DNA of 64,000 nt from Bordetella parapertussis (GTDB taxonomy: Bacteria > Pseudomonadota > Gammaproteobacteria > Burkholderiales > SG8-39). The stretch lies in contig CAMAXP010000009.1 of NCBI GenBank assembly GCA_945862265.1, forward strand, positions 48,180-112,179, in the 5' to 3' direction. Below the pieces are notes generated by a model. It made no database searches and was not told where the DNA came from. It saw only the letters and a list, made by a program, of their open reading frames with translations. Below, piece by piece: positions 1-7,733 of this stretch (position 1 is the first letter of the stretch; the number at the start of each line of letters is the position of its first letter). Position numbers and translations under genes: made by a program.

Positions 1-905
1 TGGGCCAGTCGTTTCCCGCCAAACCCGTCCGCGTGATCGTCGGCTTCGCGCCCGGCGGCGTCGTGGACACGCCCGCCCGCATTGTCGCGACCAAGCTCGG
101 CGAGATCTGGCCGTCGGGCGTGGTCGTGGAAAACCGCCCCGGGGCCGGCGGGAGCACCGCGGCAGGCTACGCGGCGAAGGCGCCGGCGGACGGCTACACG
201 CTGCTGATCTGCAACACCGCTTCGCATGGCGTGAACCCGGCGATCTACAAGCAGCTCGCCTACGATCCGGCAAAGGACTATGCGGCGGTATCGCAGATCG
301 GGTTCGTGCCGAACATGGTGGTCGTGCACCCGTCGGTGGAGGCGAAGTCGATCCGCGAGCTGTTGGCCTATGCAAAGGCGAACCCCGGCAAGCTCAGCAT
401 GGCCTCGGCGGGCGTGGGCACTTCGCAGCACATGTCGATCGAGCTGCTCAAGTCGATGGGGGGCGTGGACATCACGCATATCCCTTACAAGGGCGGCGCG
501 CCGGCGCTGTCCGACCTGCTCGGCGGGCAGATCCCTTCGCTCCTCACCGGGATGCCGGCGGGGCTGGGGGCCGTGCGTTCCGGGCGCGTGCGCGCGCTTG
601 GTGTGACCTCGGCGAAGCGCTCACCGCACCTGCCCGACGTACCGGCCATCGCCGAGACGGTGCCTGGTTACGAAGTCACGAGCTGGGCCGGCGTGTGCGC
701 GCCCGCGGGCGTGCCGAAGGCAATCATTGCGAAGCTGAATGCGGACATCGTGAAGGTGCTGGGCATGGCGGACACCAGGCAGAAGCTCGATGACCAGGGC
801 TTCGAAGCCGCGCCCAATACGCCTGAGCAGTTCACCGCGTTCATTGCGGCCGAACTCAGCAAGTGGGCTTCGGTGATCAAGGCGGCGGGAATCCAGGCGG
901 AGTAG
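1..905 (+). CDS. Bug-family tripartite tricarboxylate transporter substrate-binding protein (5' truncated)
   Basis: The gene enters from the left edge; the reading frame is open from base 3 and ends at TAG 903-905, giving about 300 residues. The first visible residues (GQSFPAKPVRVIVGFAPGG) are the start of the mature domain of Bug/TctC proteins, so only the signal peptide and perhaps a few residues are missing. Other family marks are VENRPGAGG, the ADGYTLL signature and a closing PDVPAIAE segment. These periplasmic proteins bind small carboxylates or amides and deliver them to a TctAB permease. No TctA/TctB is seen in the window, as is common for the expanded Bug set of Burkholderiales, so the ligand cannot be named. 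The downstream oxidase starts 91 bp later and may share the transcript. Confidence 0.93.
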   Translation, partial: GQSFPAKPVRVIVGFAPGGVVDTPARIVATKLGEIWPSGVVVENRPGAGGSTAAGYAAKAPADGYTLLICNTASHGVNPAIYKQLAYDPAKDYAAVSQIGFVPNMVVVHPSVEAKSIRELLAYAKANPGKLSMASAGVGTSQHMSIELLKSMGGVDITHIPYKGGAPALSDLLGGQIPSLLTGMPAGLGAVRSGRVRALGVTSAKRSPHLPDVPAIAETVPGYEVTSWAGVCAPAGVPKAIIAKLNADIVKVLGMADTRQKLDDQGFEAAPNTPEQFTAFIAAELSKWASVIKAAGIQAE

Positions 906-970
906 CGGTTCCCCGCCGCCTTTACACGCGCCGCCTGCTTGGGCACCATCGGGCTTCCCCCAGCTTCCCC

Positions 971-990
971 GAGCGACTCCGAGCGACTCC
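971..990. repeat. Perfect 10-bp tandem duplication before the oxidase start
   Basis: GAGCGACTCC occurs twice back to back, followed by GATCC, ending 6 bases before the ATG at 997. It fills the place where a ribosome-binding site would be expected, and no purine-rich Shine-Dalgarno sequence is visible there. Confidence 0.8.
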
Positions 991-996
991 GATCCC

Positions 997-2313
997 ATGC
1001 AAGATCCTGTTTTCTCCAATTCCCTCTGGTCCTCCACGGCGCCCGCAGCGCCCGCCACCGCGCCGCTGGAGGGAGACCTGCACGCCGACGTCGCAATCAT
1101 CGGCGCCGGCTACACCGGCCTCGCGTGCGCGCTCGCTGTGGCGCAGGGGCGCGGCAAGGTCGTCGTGCTCGAAGCCGGCGTCATCGGCTACGGCGCTTCG
1201 GGCCGCAACAACGGGCAGGTGATCCCGACGCTGTCGCGCCTGGACCCGGACGATGTGCCGGGGCGCATCTCCGAGGCCGCAGGCGGCAAAGCCAAAGGCG
1301 AGGCGCTGGTGCAACTCGTGGCCGACTCCGCCAAATTCACTTTCGAACTCATCCGCAAGCACGCGATCGACTGCGAGGCGGTGCAGAACGGCTGGGTGCA
1401 GCCGGTCCACTCGCCCGGGCGGATGAAGCTGGCGGAAAAGCGCGTCAAGGCGTGGGCGCGGCGCGGTTCGCCGGTGGAATTGCTCGATGCCAAGGGTGTG
1501 GAGGCGATCACCGGCTCGAAGTTCTGGCACGGTGGCTGGGAGAATGCGACGGGCGGCAAGCTGAATCCGCTGGCTTACGTGCGCGGCCTCGCGCGTGCGG
1601 CCATTGGCGCAGGTGCGACAGTTCACACCGAGAGCGCGGTCCAGTCGATCGAACGCGAAGGTAACGCATGGCGCGTAAAAACCGCGCGCGGTTCGGTGCT
1701 TGCAGAAAAAGTGGTGATTGCAACGCACGCCTACGGCGACTCGTTCTCAAAGTCGTTGTGGCCGAAGCTCATGCAGACCGTTTTCCCGGTGCGCAGCCAC
1801 CAGATGGCGACACAGCCGTATCCTGAATCTGTGCGCGCCACGGTGCTGCCCGAAGACCACGCCTGTTCGGACTCGCAGGGCGACCTGCATTTCTTCCGCT
1901 GGGACGCGCATGGGCGCCTGGTTACCGGGGCGGCACTGGCGGTGCCATTGGGTTGGCGCGACCGGGCAGCGGCGAGGGCGTCAGAGCGCTTGCACAAGGT
2001 GTTTCCGCAATTGGGCCGGCCGAAGTTCGATTTCGTCTGGCACGGTAACGTCGGCGTGACCTGGGACAAGCTGCCGCACTGCCACGAGCTCGCGCCCGGC
2101 GTGCTGGCCTTTGTCGGCTGCAACGGCCGCGGCGTGGCGCTCGCCACGTCGATCGGCACGCAGCTTGCAAGAGCAATGCTCGGCGCAAAAGTGTCCGACC
2201 TGCCCATGCCGTTTACGCCGCTCGATCCCTTCCCGGCGCATGGCATCGCCCGCAAGTTCACATCATTTCCGATCATCCTCTACCGTCGACGCGACGCCAG
2301 GGAAATTGCATGA
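997..2313 (+). CDS. FAD-dependent amine/D-amino-acid oxidase (DAO family, PuuB-like)
   Basis: 438 residues. The N-terminal Rossmann dinucleotide fold shows GAGYTG at residues 36-41 and an acidic strand end (VVVLEAG) that binds the FAD adenosine; near the C-terminus GCNGRGVALA is the second FAD contact typical of glycine/D-amino-acid oxidase-like enzymes. The overall layout resembles PuuB (gamma-glutamylputrescine oxidase) and related cytoplasmic amine oxidases, which deaminate a primary or secondary amine and yield aldehyde, ammonia and H2O2. The substrate cannot be read from sequence. The stop overlaps the start of the aldo/keto reductase (ATGA), so both are probably co-translated; an aldehyde-reducing partner beside an aldehyde-producing oxidase would make sense, but this is inference. 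The ATG at 997 has no obvious Shine-Dalgarno. Confidence 0.88.
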   Translation: MQDPVFSNSLWSSTAPAAPATAPLEGDLHADVAIIGAGYTGLACALAVAQGRGKVVVLEAGVIGYGASGRNNGQVIPTLSRLDPDDVPGRISEAAGGKAKGEALVQLVADSAKFTFELIRKHAIDCEAVQNGWVQPVHSPGRMKLAEKRVKAWARRGSPVELLDAKGVEAITGSKFWHGGWENATGGKLNPLAYVRGLARAAIGAGATVHTESAVQSIEREGNAWRVKTARGSVLAEKVVIATHAYGDSFSKSLWPKLMQTVFPVRSHQMATQPYPESVRATVLPEDHACSDSQGDLHFFRWDAHGRLVTGAALAVPLGWRDRAAARASERLHKVFPQLGRPKFDFVWHGNVGVTWDKLPHCHELAPGVLAFVGCNGRGVALATSIGTQLARAMLGAKVSDLPMPFTPLDPFPAHGIARKFTSFPIILYRRRDAREIA

Positions 2314-3362
2314 GCCTGAAGAAGAACCGCCTGTCGGACAGCGCCCTTGAAGTCACCGACTTCTGCCTCGGGACGATGACCTGGGGCCAGCAGAACACCG
2401 AAGCCGAGGGTCATGCGCAGATCGACTGGGCGCTCGCCAACGGCATCAACTTGATCGACACCGCCGAGATGTACCCGGTGCCGCCGCAGAAGGAAACGCA
2501 GGGCCGCACCGAATCGATCGTCGGCGCCTGGCTGGGAAAGAACCGCGGCAAGCGCGACAAGATCGTCCTCGCATCCAAGATTGCCGGACCGGGCCGCCGC
2601 GAATGGATCCGGAACGGCGAAACGCACGTCACGAAGAAGACCATCCCCTGGGCGATCGACGACAGCTTGAAACGCCTCCAGACCGATTACATCGACCTGT
2701 ACCAGATCCACTGGCCCGAGCGGTACGTGCCCGGATTCGGATCCTGGCAGTACGACCCTTCGAAGGAGCGGGAGGCCACGCCCATCCTCGAGCAGGTCGA
2801 AGGCATGGCCGCCGCGATCAAATCGGGCAGGATCCGCGCGTACGGCCTGTCCAACGAATCCGCGTACGGCCTGTGCGAGTTCGTCCGCATTGCGAAGGCG
2901 AACAACCTGCCTGCGCCGGTGTCGGTGCAGAACGGCTACAGCCTCCTGGCCCGCATGTTCGACGGCGACCAGGCCGAGGCGAGCCGGCACCTGAATGTCC
3001 CGCTGCTCGCTTACAGCCCGCTGGCCATGGGGCAACTGACCGGGAAGTACCTGGGCGGGGCATTGCCACCCGAAGCGCGCATGGTCAAGCTGAAGCCCTT
3101 TGGCGAGCGCTACATGCGCCCGCGCACGTTCGCAGCGGTGGAGGAGTACGCCAAAGTGGCGCAGAAGCACGCCATCCCGATCGCTGCGATGGCGCTGGCG
3201 TTCGTCCGCAGCCGGTTTTTCACGGCCTCGACCATCGTCGGCGCCACCAGCGTGGCCCAGCTTGAGGCGTCCCTGGCCAACTTCGGCCGGACGCTCGGGC
3301 CCGAGGTGCTCGCGGACATCGAGGCGGTGAACCAGGCCTATTCGAGTCCCTCGGGGCAATAG
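2310..3362 (+). CDS. tas: NADP(H)-dependent aldo/keto reductase, Tas-like
   Basis: 350 residues, close to the 346 of E. coli Tas, with the same N-terminal pattern (LGTMTWGQQN, then NLIDTAEMYPVPP). The AKR catalytic tetrad is complete: D50, Y55, K90 in the ASK motif and H134 in QIHWP. The fold is a (beta/alpha)8 barrel using NADPH to reduce carbonyls in the cytoplasm. Its start ATG overlaps the upstream oxidase stop by 4 bases, so translation is coupled. The physiological substrate of Tas proteins is poorly defined. Directly after the stop lies a 15-bp tandem duplication. Confidence 0.92.
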   Translation: MSLKKNRLSDSALEVTDFCLGTMTWGQQNTEAEGHAQIDWALANGINLIDTAEMYPVPPQKETQGRTESIVGAWLGKNRGKRDKIVLASKIAGPGRREWIRNGETHVTKKTIPWAIDDSLKRLQTDYIDLYQIHWPERYVPGFGSWQYDPSKEREATPILEQVEGMAAAIKSGRIRAYGLSNESAYGLCEFVRIAKANNLPAPVSVQNGYSLLARMFDGDQAEASRHLNVPLLAYSPLAMGQLTGKYLGGALPPEARMVKLKPFGERYMRPRTFAAVEEYAKVAQKHAIPIAAMALAFVRSRFFTASTIVGATSVAQLEASLANFGRTLGPEVLADIEAVNQAYSSPSGQ

Positions 3363-3390
3363 GGTCGATTACGATAGGGTCGATTACGAT
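3361..3390. repeat. Perfect 15-bp tandem duplication
   Basis: AGGGTCGATTACGAT is present at 3361-3375 and again at 3376-3390; the first copy overlaps the last two bases of the tas stop codon. It looks like slippage or a short intergenic duplication. Immediately downstream a GGGGC-TCT-GCCCC hairpin (3407-3419) precedes the -10 box at 3432. Confidence 0.85.
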
Positions 3391-3431
3391 CGGGGGGCTT
3401 CCGATCGGGGCTCTGCCCCAGAGGGGGCGGC

Positions 3432-3437
3432 TATAAT
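3432..3437 (+). promoter_or_regulatory. Candidate -10 box (TATAAT) giving a nearly leaderless transcript
   Basis: A consensus TATAAT ends 9 bases before the ATG at 3447. A start of transcription 6-7 bases downstream of the box would leave a leader of only 2-3 nucleotides. No good -35 hexamer is seen at 16-18 bp spacing. The same geometry recurs at 15114 and 19444. Confidence 0.5.
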
Positions 3438-3446
3438 TCCCGCCTG

Positions 3447-3800
3447 ATGTGGGAAGCCTTTGCACTCCTCTTGCTCGCTACCGGAACCTTCCTGTGGATC
3501 GACGCCCTGCGCGCCCGCGAGGCGGCGCTCGCTGTCGGCCGGTCGGCCTGTGAAAAGTACGACCTGATGCTGCTCGACGATACCGTTTCGGTAACAAGGA
3601 CCCGCTTCGAGCGCAACGAGGAAGGGCACCTGCGCATCGCCCGGACCTACCGGTTTGAGTTCAGCGACACCGGCAACAACCGCCGGCAGGGCACGGTCCG
3701 CCTGCTCGGAAGCCTTCTTCAGGACATTGCGTTCGAACCGTACGAGACGGTGGTGGACGAGGCGCTGCCGCGCGTCGCGCACCTCACGCGCGTCAAATGA
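3447..3800 (+). CDS. DUF3301 family single-pass membrane protein
   Basis: 117 residues. It begins with one hydrophobic segment (about residues 4-17, FALLLLATGTFLWID) followed by a charged soluble tail with the conserved core in which an RxRFE stretch and a YRFEFSDTG stretch are recognisable. DUF3301 proteins are small inner-membrane proteins of unknown function in beta- and gammaproteobacteria. The stop overlaps the start of the ferredoxin-NADP reductase by ATGA, and the four genes up to 7646 are tightly coupled, which suggests but does not prove a shared role. The ATG is positioned directly behind a TATAAT box, so the message is probably close to leaderless. Confidence 0.85.
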   Translation: MWEAFALLLLATGTFLWIDALRAREAALAVGRSACEKYDLMLLDDTVSVTRTRFERNEEGHLRIARTYRFEFSDTGNNRRQGTVRLLGSLLQDIAFEPYETVVDEALPRVAHLTRVK

Positions 3801-4546
3801 CGGCGTGGATCGAGGGCGCTGTCGTCGGGCAGACCCGCTGGACCGAGCGGCTCCTGAGTATCAAGGTCGATGCGCCTGTGGGTGCGTTCGAGGCCGGGCA
3901 GTTTGCCAAGCTGGCATTGGATGTTGCAGGGGAGCGGATCGCGCGACCGTATTCCTTCGTCAATGCACCGGGTGCAGGGCCGGTCGAGTTCTATTACGCC
4001 ATCGTGCCCGGCGGACCGCTGTCCCCGCGCCTTGCGGCCCTCGGGCCGGGAGACCGCGTATTCCTCACCCCGAATGCCACGGGGTTCCTGGTGCTCTCCG
4101 AAGTGCCGGATGCCGAAGTGCTGTGGATGATCGCAACCGGCACCGGGATCGGCCCGTTCCTGTCCATCCTGAGGAGCGAGGTGCCGTGGAAGCGCTTCGG
4201 CCGGGTGGTGCTGGTGCATGCGGCACGACACGCTGCCGAACTGGTGTACGGGGAGGTCATCGCCGGCATCGCCGCCGCTCACCCGGACCAGTTCGCCTGC
4301 GTCCGCATCTCCAGCCGCGATGTGAACGAGGCACCTTCATTGCTGCACGGGCGGATTCCCGCGCTGCTGGGCGACGGTTCGCTCGAAGCGCGCGCAGGGT
4401 GCGTGATCGCCGCCGGCACATCGCAGGTGATGCTCTGCGGCAATCCGGACATGGTTCGTGATGTCACTGCGACCCTCGTGGAGCGGGGGATGAAAAAACA
4501 CCGGCGCCGCAATCCCGGGCAGATCACCGTGGAGAATTACTGGTGA
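3797..4546 (+). CDS. fpr: Ferredoxin/flavodoxin--NADP+ reductase
   Basis: 249 residues, matching the usual 248-258 of bacterial Fpr. The FAD domain has RPYS at residues 50-53, the flavin-stacking motif; the NADP domain has TGTGIGPF around residues 114-121; the chain ends in ENYW, whose aromatic end stacks on the flavin in this subclass. The enzyme shuttles electrons between NADPH and ferredoxin or flavodoxin in the cytoplasm, feeding Fe-S proteins and oxidative-stress defence. Start and stop both overlap the neighbours (ATGA with DUF3301, GTGA with the lipoprotein), so it sits inside an operon. Confidence 0.95.
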   Translation: MTAWIEGAVVGQTRWTERLLSIKVDAPVGAFEAGQFAKLALDVAGERIARPYSFVNAPGAGPVEFYYAIVPGGPLSPRLAALGPGDRVFLTPNATGFLVLSEVPDAEVLWMIATGTGIGPFLSILRSEVPWKRFGRVVLVHAARHAAELVYGEVIAGIAAAHPDQFACVRISSRDVNEAPSLLHGRIPALLGDGSLEARAGCVIAAGTSQVMLCGNPDMVRDVTATLVERGMKKHRRRNPGQITVENYW

Positions 4547-5409
4547 GATTCCCGTGGCGGACTGTGGCCCGGTGGACCATGGCCGTAGCTGGGCTTGCTG
4601 TGCTTGCCGGCTGCACGGCGCTGCAACTCGGCTACAACAACGCGGATTCGCTCATCCACTGGCGCAGCGGCAGGTATTTCGGCTTCGAAGCCGAGCAAAA
4701 GGCCGACTTCGAGCGTCGCGTGCAGAAGTTTATGGCGTGGCACCGCAAGGCCGAGCTGCCGAAGTACGTCGTCCTTGCCAACGGGCTGGGTGACCGGCTG
4801 GCGCGGGGCGTGACGCTTCCCGATCTGGAGTGGGGCTACGATTCGTTCCAAGTCCTGCTGCGCCAGACATTGCGCGCCGCGGCCGTCGAGACGGGGGAGT
4901 TGCTCGATACACTGAATCCTGCGCAGGTCGAGCGGTTCCAGGCGCGCCTGGCGAAGGAGAACCGCGACTTTGCGAAGGACCATGTTCTTGCGGAATCGCC
5001 CGAGGCGCGACGCGCCAAACGCGTGAAACGCAATGTCGATCGCATGGAGGAGTGGTTCGGATCGCTTACCGAAGCGCAGGTCGAACGTATCCGGCTCTAC
5101 AGCGCGCGAGCGCCGCTGGACGATATCCTGCGCGACCAGGATCGCAAGCGCATGCAGCGCGAGCTCGTGGGCATGATCAACGCGAAGGAAACACGCCGGA
5201 AACTGGAGGCATGGGCGATCGCGTGGGACCAGAACCGGGATCCCGAATATGAGACCCTGCGCAAGCAGAATCTCAGGGAATATTTCAGCATGCTGATCGA
5301 CCTCGACAAGACCTTGAGCGCCGAACAGCGCAATCGCGCAGTACAGCGATTGCGGGGCTTTGCCGGAGACTTCACTGCCTTGGTCGCCGCCGCCGAGGGC
5401 GCGCGCTGA
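4543..5409 (+). CDS. DUF6279 family lipoprotein
   Basis: 288 residues starting with GTG that overlaps the fpr stop (GTGA). The N-terminus is a lipoprotein signal: basic start, hydrophobic run and the lipobox VLAGC with Cys24 as the lipidation site. The mature part is highly charged and predicted helical, beginning TALQLGYNNADSLIHWR, a recognisable DUF6279 opening. The function of the family is unknown; the protein should be anchored in the periplasm, probably in the outer membrane since the residue after Cys is Thr rather than Asp. Only 2 bases separate it from the following signalling enzyme. Confidence 0.88.
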   Translation: MRFPWRTVARWTMAVAGLAVLAGCTALQLGYNNADSLIHWRSGRYFGFEAEQKADFERRVQKFMAWHRKAELPKYVVLANGLGDRLARGVTLPDLEWGYDSFQVLLRQTLRAAAVETGELLDTLNPAQVERFQARLAKENRDFAKDHVLAESPEARRAKRVKRNVDRMEEWFGSLTEAQVERIRLYSARAPLDDILRDQDRKRMQRELVGMINAKETRRKLEAWAIAWDQNRDPEYETLRKQNLREYFSMLIDLDKTLSAEQRNRAVQRLRGFAGDFTALVAAAEGAR

Positions 5410-5411
5410 AA

Positions 5412-7646
5412 ATGGACGATCGCGGCCCGGACGCACCAGGAGGGAGCGCTACGGGTGGGGCGCCCGATGCCGGCCTCCCGTCGCGCGCGGAGTCGCCAGC
5501 GGCAGCGTACGCGGGCCGCACCCGGTACACCCTGCTCGAATACGAGGCGGCCCTTGCCAATGCTTCGATCGGCATCGCGTTCACGCGTGACCGGAAATTC
5601 TTCCTCTGCAATCCAAAATTCGCCGAGATTTTCGGGTGGGCGCTGCACGAACTGATCGGGCAGTCGGGCGAGGCGATCTATCCGAGCGAGGCTTCCTATG
5701 CGGCGCTTGGCGCGATCGCGAGGCCGATGCTCACCGAGGGCCGCCAGCTCGACCTCGAATGGGAGATGAAAAGGAAGGACGGTTCGCCTTTCCTCGCGCG
5801 CATGATCGCCAAGACCATCAACCCGGACAACCCCAGCCAGGGCACGGTCTGGATCGTCGAGGACATCACCGAGCGAAAGCGGGCGACCGACGAGTTGAAC
5901 CGGTTGCTGCGCGAGCAGGAGGCGATCCTGCAGAACGCCACGGTCGGCATCGGCTTTGTGCGCAACCGGGTGATCCAGCGCTCCAACCGCTACCTCGAGC
6001 AGATGACCGGGCATGCCCCGGGCGCGCTGATCGGCAAATCCAGCGAAGTTCTGTTTGCCGATCGCGCGGACTGGGAGGCGGCCGCCCGGGACGCCTACGA
6101 ACGCACCGAGCCCGGCCAGACCCACGTGGCGGAGGTCCGCTTCAAGCGCACCGACGGCAGCACGTTCTACTGCCGATCGGTGGGACGCAGGATCGACGCC
6201 GGCGGCGACGAGCAGGAGTGGATCTGGAGCTTCGACGATGTTTCCGCCGAGCGCGCCACGCTCGAGTCACTCGAGCGGCTGGTGGCCGAACGCACGGCCG
6301 AGCTGCAGTCGGCCAACGCGCGGCTCGAGGCGGAAATCAGCGAAAGAAAGCTTGCTGAAGGGCGCGCGCGGCACCTTGCGGACCACGATGCCCTGACGGG
6401 GTTGCCGAATCGGCGGATCCTCGAGGACCGCCTGACGCAGGCGCTGGCGCTCAGCTACCGCAACCGCAAGCAAACCGCCGCCATGTTCGTCGATCTCGAC
6501 CGATTCAAGACAATCAACGACTCCCTCGGCCACGCGGTGGGCGACCAGTTGCTGAAGGCCGTGGCGGAACGCCTCGTGAAGCAGTTGCGGGTGGGCGACA
6601 CGGTCTGCCGCATCGGGGGCGACGAGTTCGTGATTGTGCTGCCCGAAATCACGCGCGGCGGCGATGCCGCCCAGGTGGCCCAGAAAATTATCGACACGCT
6701 GTCCGACCCGATCGGGCTGGAGGGGCGCGACATCACCGTGACCCCGTCGATCGGCATCAGCGTCTTTCCCGAGGACGGCAGCGACGCAGAGACGCTGATC
6801 CGCAACGCCGACGCGGCGATGTACCACGCCAAGGAAATGGGGCGCAGCAACTACCAGTTCTTCACCGACCAGATGAACCTCGCGGCGAGCCGCCGGCTCA
6901 CGCTCGAGAACGACCTGCGCAGAGCGGTCCAGAAGAACGAACTGGTCGTGTACTACCAGCCGATCTCGGAGCTGAAGACCGGGTGCGCGGTGATGCACGA
7001 GGCGCTGCTGCGCTGGAAACACCCGTCCCGCGGGCTGGTGTCCCCCGTGGACTTCATCCAGCTGGCCGAAGACACCGGCCTGATCCTCAGGATCGGCGAG
7101 CAGGCGCTGCGCGACGCGTGCGCCTGGGCCCACAAGATCGGTGTCGACAAGCGCATGCCGGTGGCGGTGAACATCTCGGCGCGCCAGTTTAACGACCCGA
7201 AACTGGTCGAGATGGTCGCTCGTACGCTGAAGGAAACCGGGCTCCCCGCCGACATGCTCGAGCTCGAGATCACCGAGTCCACGGTGATGCGGCAGACCGA
7301 CGTCACGCTCGCGATGCTCAACAAATTGAAGGACCTCGGCGTGTCGCTGGCGATCGACGATTTCGGGACCGGGTATTCCAGCCTCGCGTACCTCAAGCGG
7401 TTCCCGGTGAACAAGCTGAAGATCGACAAGTCCTTCATCACCGACGTGCCAAAGAGCCGCGACCACAATGCGATCGTGACGGCCATCATCAGCCTCGCCC
7501 ATGCGCTGAGTCTGCGGGTCGTGGCCGAGGGGGTGGAAACCGAAGCCCAGCTGGAATTCCTGCAGGGCGCGGGCTGCGACCTGATCCAGGGCTACCTCGC
7601 GGGCGAGCCGATCGACGCCGACTCGGCCGCCTCCGAGTACGTCTAG
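5412..7646 (+). CDS. PAS-PAS-GGDEF-EAL cyclic-di-GMP enzyme
   Basis: 744 residues. Two PAS/PAC sensor units lie at about 40-160 and 165-290, joined through a short coiled coil (about 285-320) to a GGDEF domain and an EAL domain. The diguanylate cyclase signature GGDEF is intact at residues 402-406, with the product-inhibition I-site RVGD at 393-396. The phosphodiesterase motif EAL is intact at 530-532 and the DDFGTGYSSL loop near 649 is also present, so both activities are possible on sequence grounds. There is no transmembrane segment, so it is cytoplasmic and senses a soluble signal or redox/ligand through PAS. It is the last gene of the 3447-7646 set. A c-di-GMP enzyme in a genome with a giant adhesin is suggestive, but a link is inference. 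Confidence 0.95.
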   Translation: MDDRGPDAPGGSATGGAPDAGLPSRAESPAAAYAGRTRYTLLEYEAALANASIGIAFTRDRKFFLCNPKFAEIFGWALHELIGQSGEAIYPSEASYAALGAIARPMLTEGRQLDLEWEMKRKDGSPFLARMIAKTINPDNPSQGTVWIVEDITERKRATDELNRLLREQEAILQNATVGIGFVRNRVIQRSNRYLEQMTGHAPGALIGKSSEVLFADRADWEAAARDAYERTEPGQTHVAEVRFKRTDGSTFYCRSVGRRIDAGGDEQEWIWSFDDVSAERATLESLERLVAERTAELQSANARLEAEISERKLAEGRARHLADHDALTGLPNRRILEDRLTQALALSYRNRKQTAAMFVDLDRFKTINDSLGHAVGDQLLKAVAERLVKQLRVGDTVCRIGGDEFVIVLPEITRGGDAAQVAQKIIDTLSDPIGLEGRDITVTPSIGISVFPEDGSDAETLIRNADAAMYHAKEMGRSNYQFFTDQMNLAASRRLTLENDLRRAVQKNELVVYYQPISELKTGCAVMHEALLRWKHPSRGLVSPVDFIQLAEDTGLILRIGEQALRDACAWAHKIGVDKRMPVAVNISARQFNDPKLVEMVARTLKETGLPADMLELEITESTVMRQTDVTLAMLNKLKDLGVSLAIDDFGTGYSSLAYLKRFPVNKLKIDKSFITDVPKSRDHNAIVTAIISLAHALSLRVVAEGVETEAQLEFLQGAGCDLIQGYLAGEPIDADSAASEYV

Positions 7647-7657
7647 CCCAAATGAAA

Positions 7658-7681
7658 ACGGCCCTTCCGTAGAAGGGCCGT
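7658..7681 (-). terminator. Intrinsic terminator of the EF-G gene (possibly bidirectional)
   Basis: A perfect 10-bp stem (7658-7667 with 7672-7681) closes a 4-base loop. Read on the minus strand the hairpin is followed by TTTTCATT, a usable U-tract for the EF-G message. On the plus strand the hairpin follows the GGDEF-EAL stop by 11 bases but lacks a T-run. Confidence 0.8.
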
Positions 7682-7690
7682 CAAATCGTA

Positions 7691-7733
7691 GGGGGGAGGT
7701 CTGAGGAGGGGTGGCGGAGCCCCCCTCTTCTCC
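7691..7733. repeat. Dispersed GC-rich intergenic element, related to the 53-bp repeat at 11822
   Basis: This stretch shares GGGGAGGTCT(T)GAGGAGGGG and CCCCTCTTCTC, in the same order and spacing, with the reverse complement of the tandem unit at 11822-11927. It can fold through its GAGGAGGGG and CCCCCCTC arms. It abuts the EF-G stop codon. The shared blocks are seen directly; calling it a mobile or REP-like family is inference. Confidence 0.6.

Noticed and set aside
1188..2276. Several 80-270 codon minus-strand frames across the FAD oxidase
   Set aside because: They are shadows of the oxidase gene, overlap one another in different frames and show no domain or ribosome-binding site.
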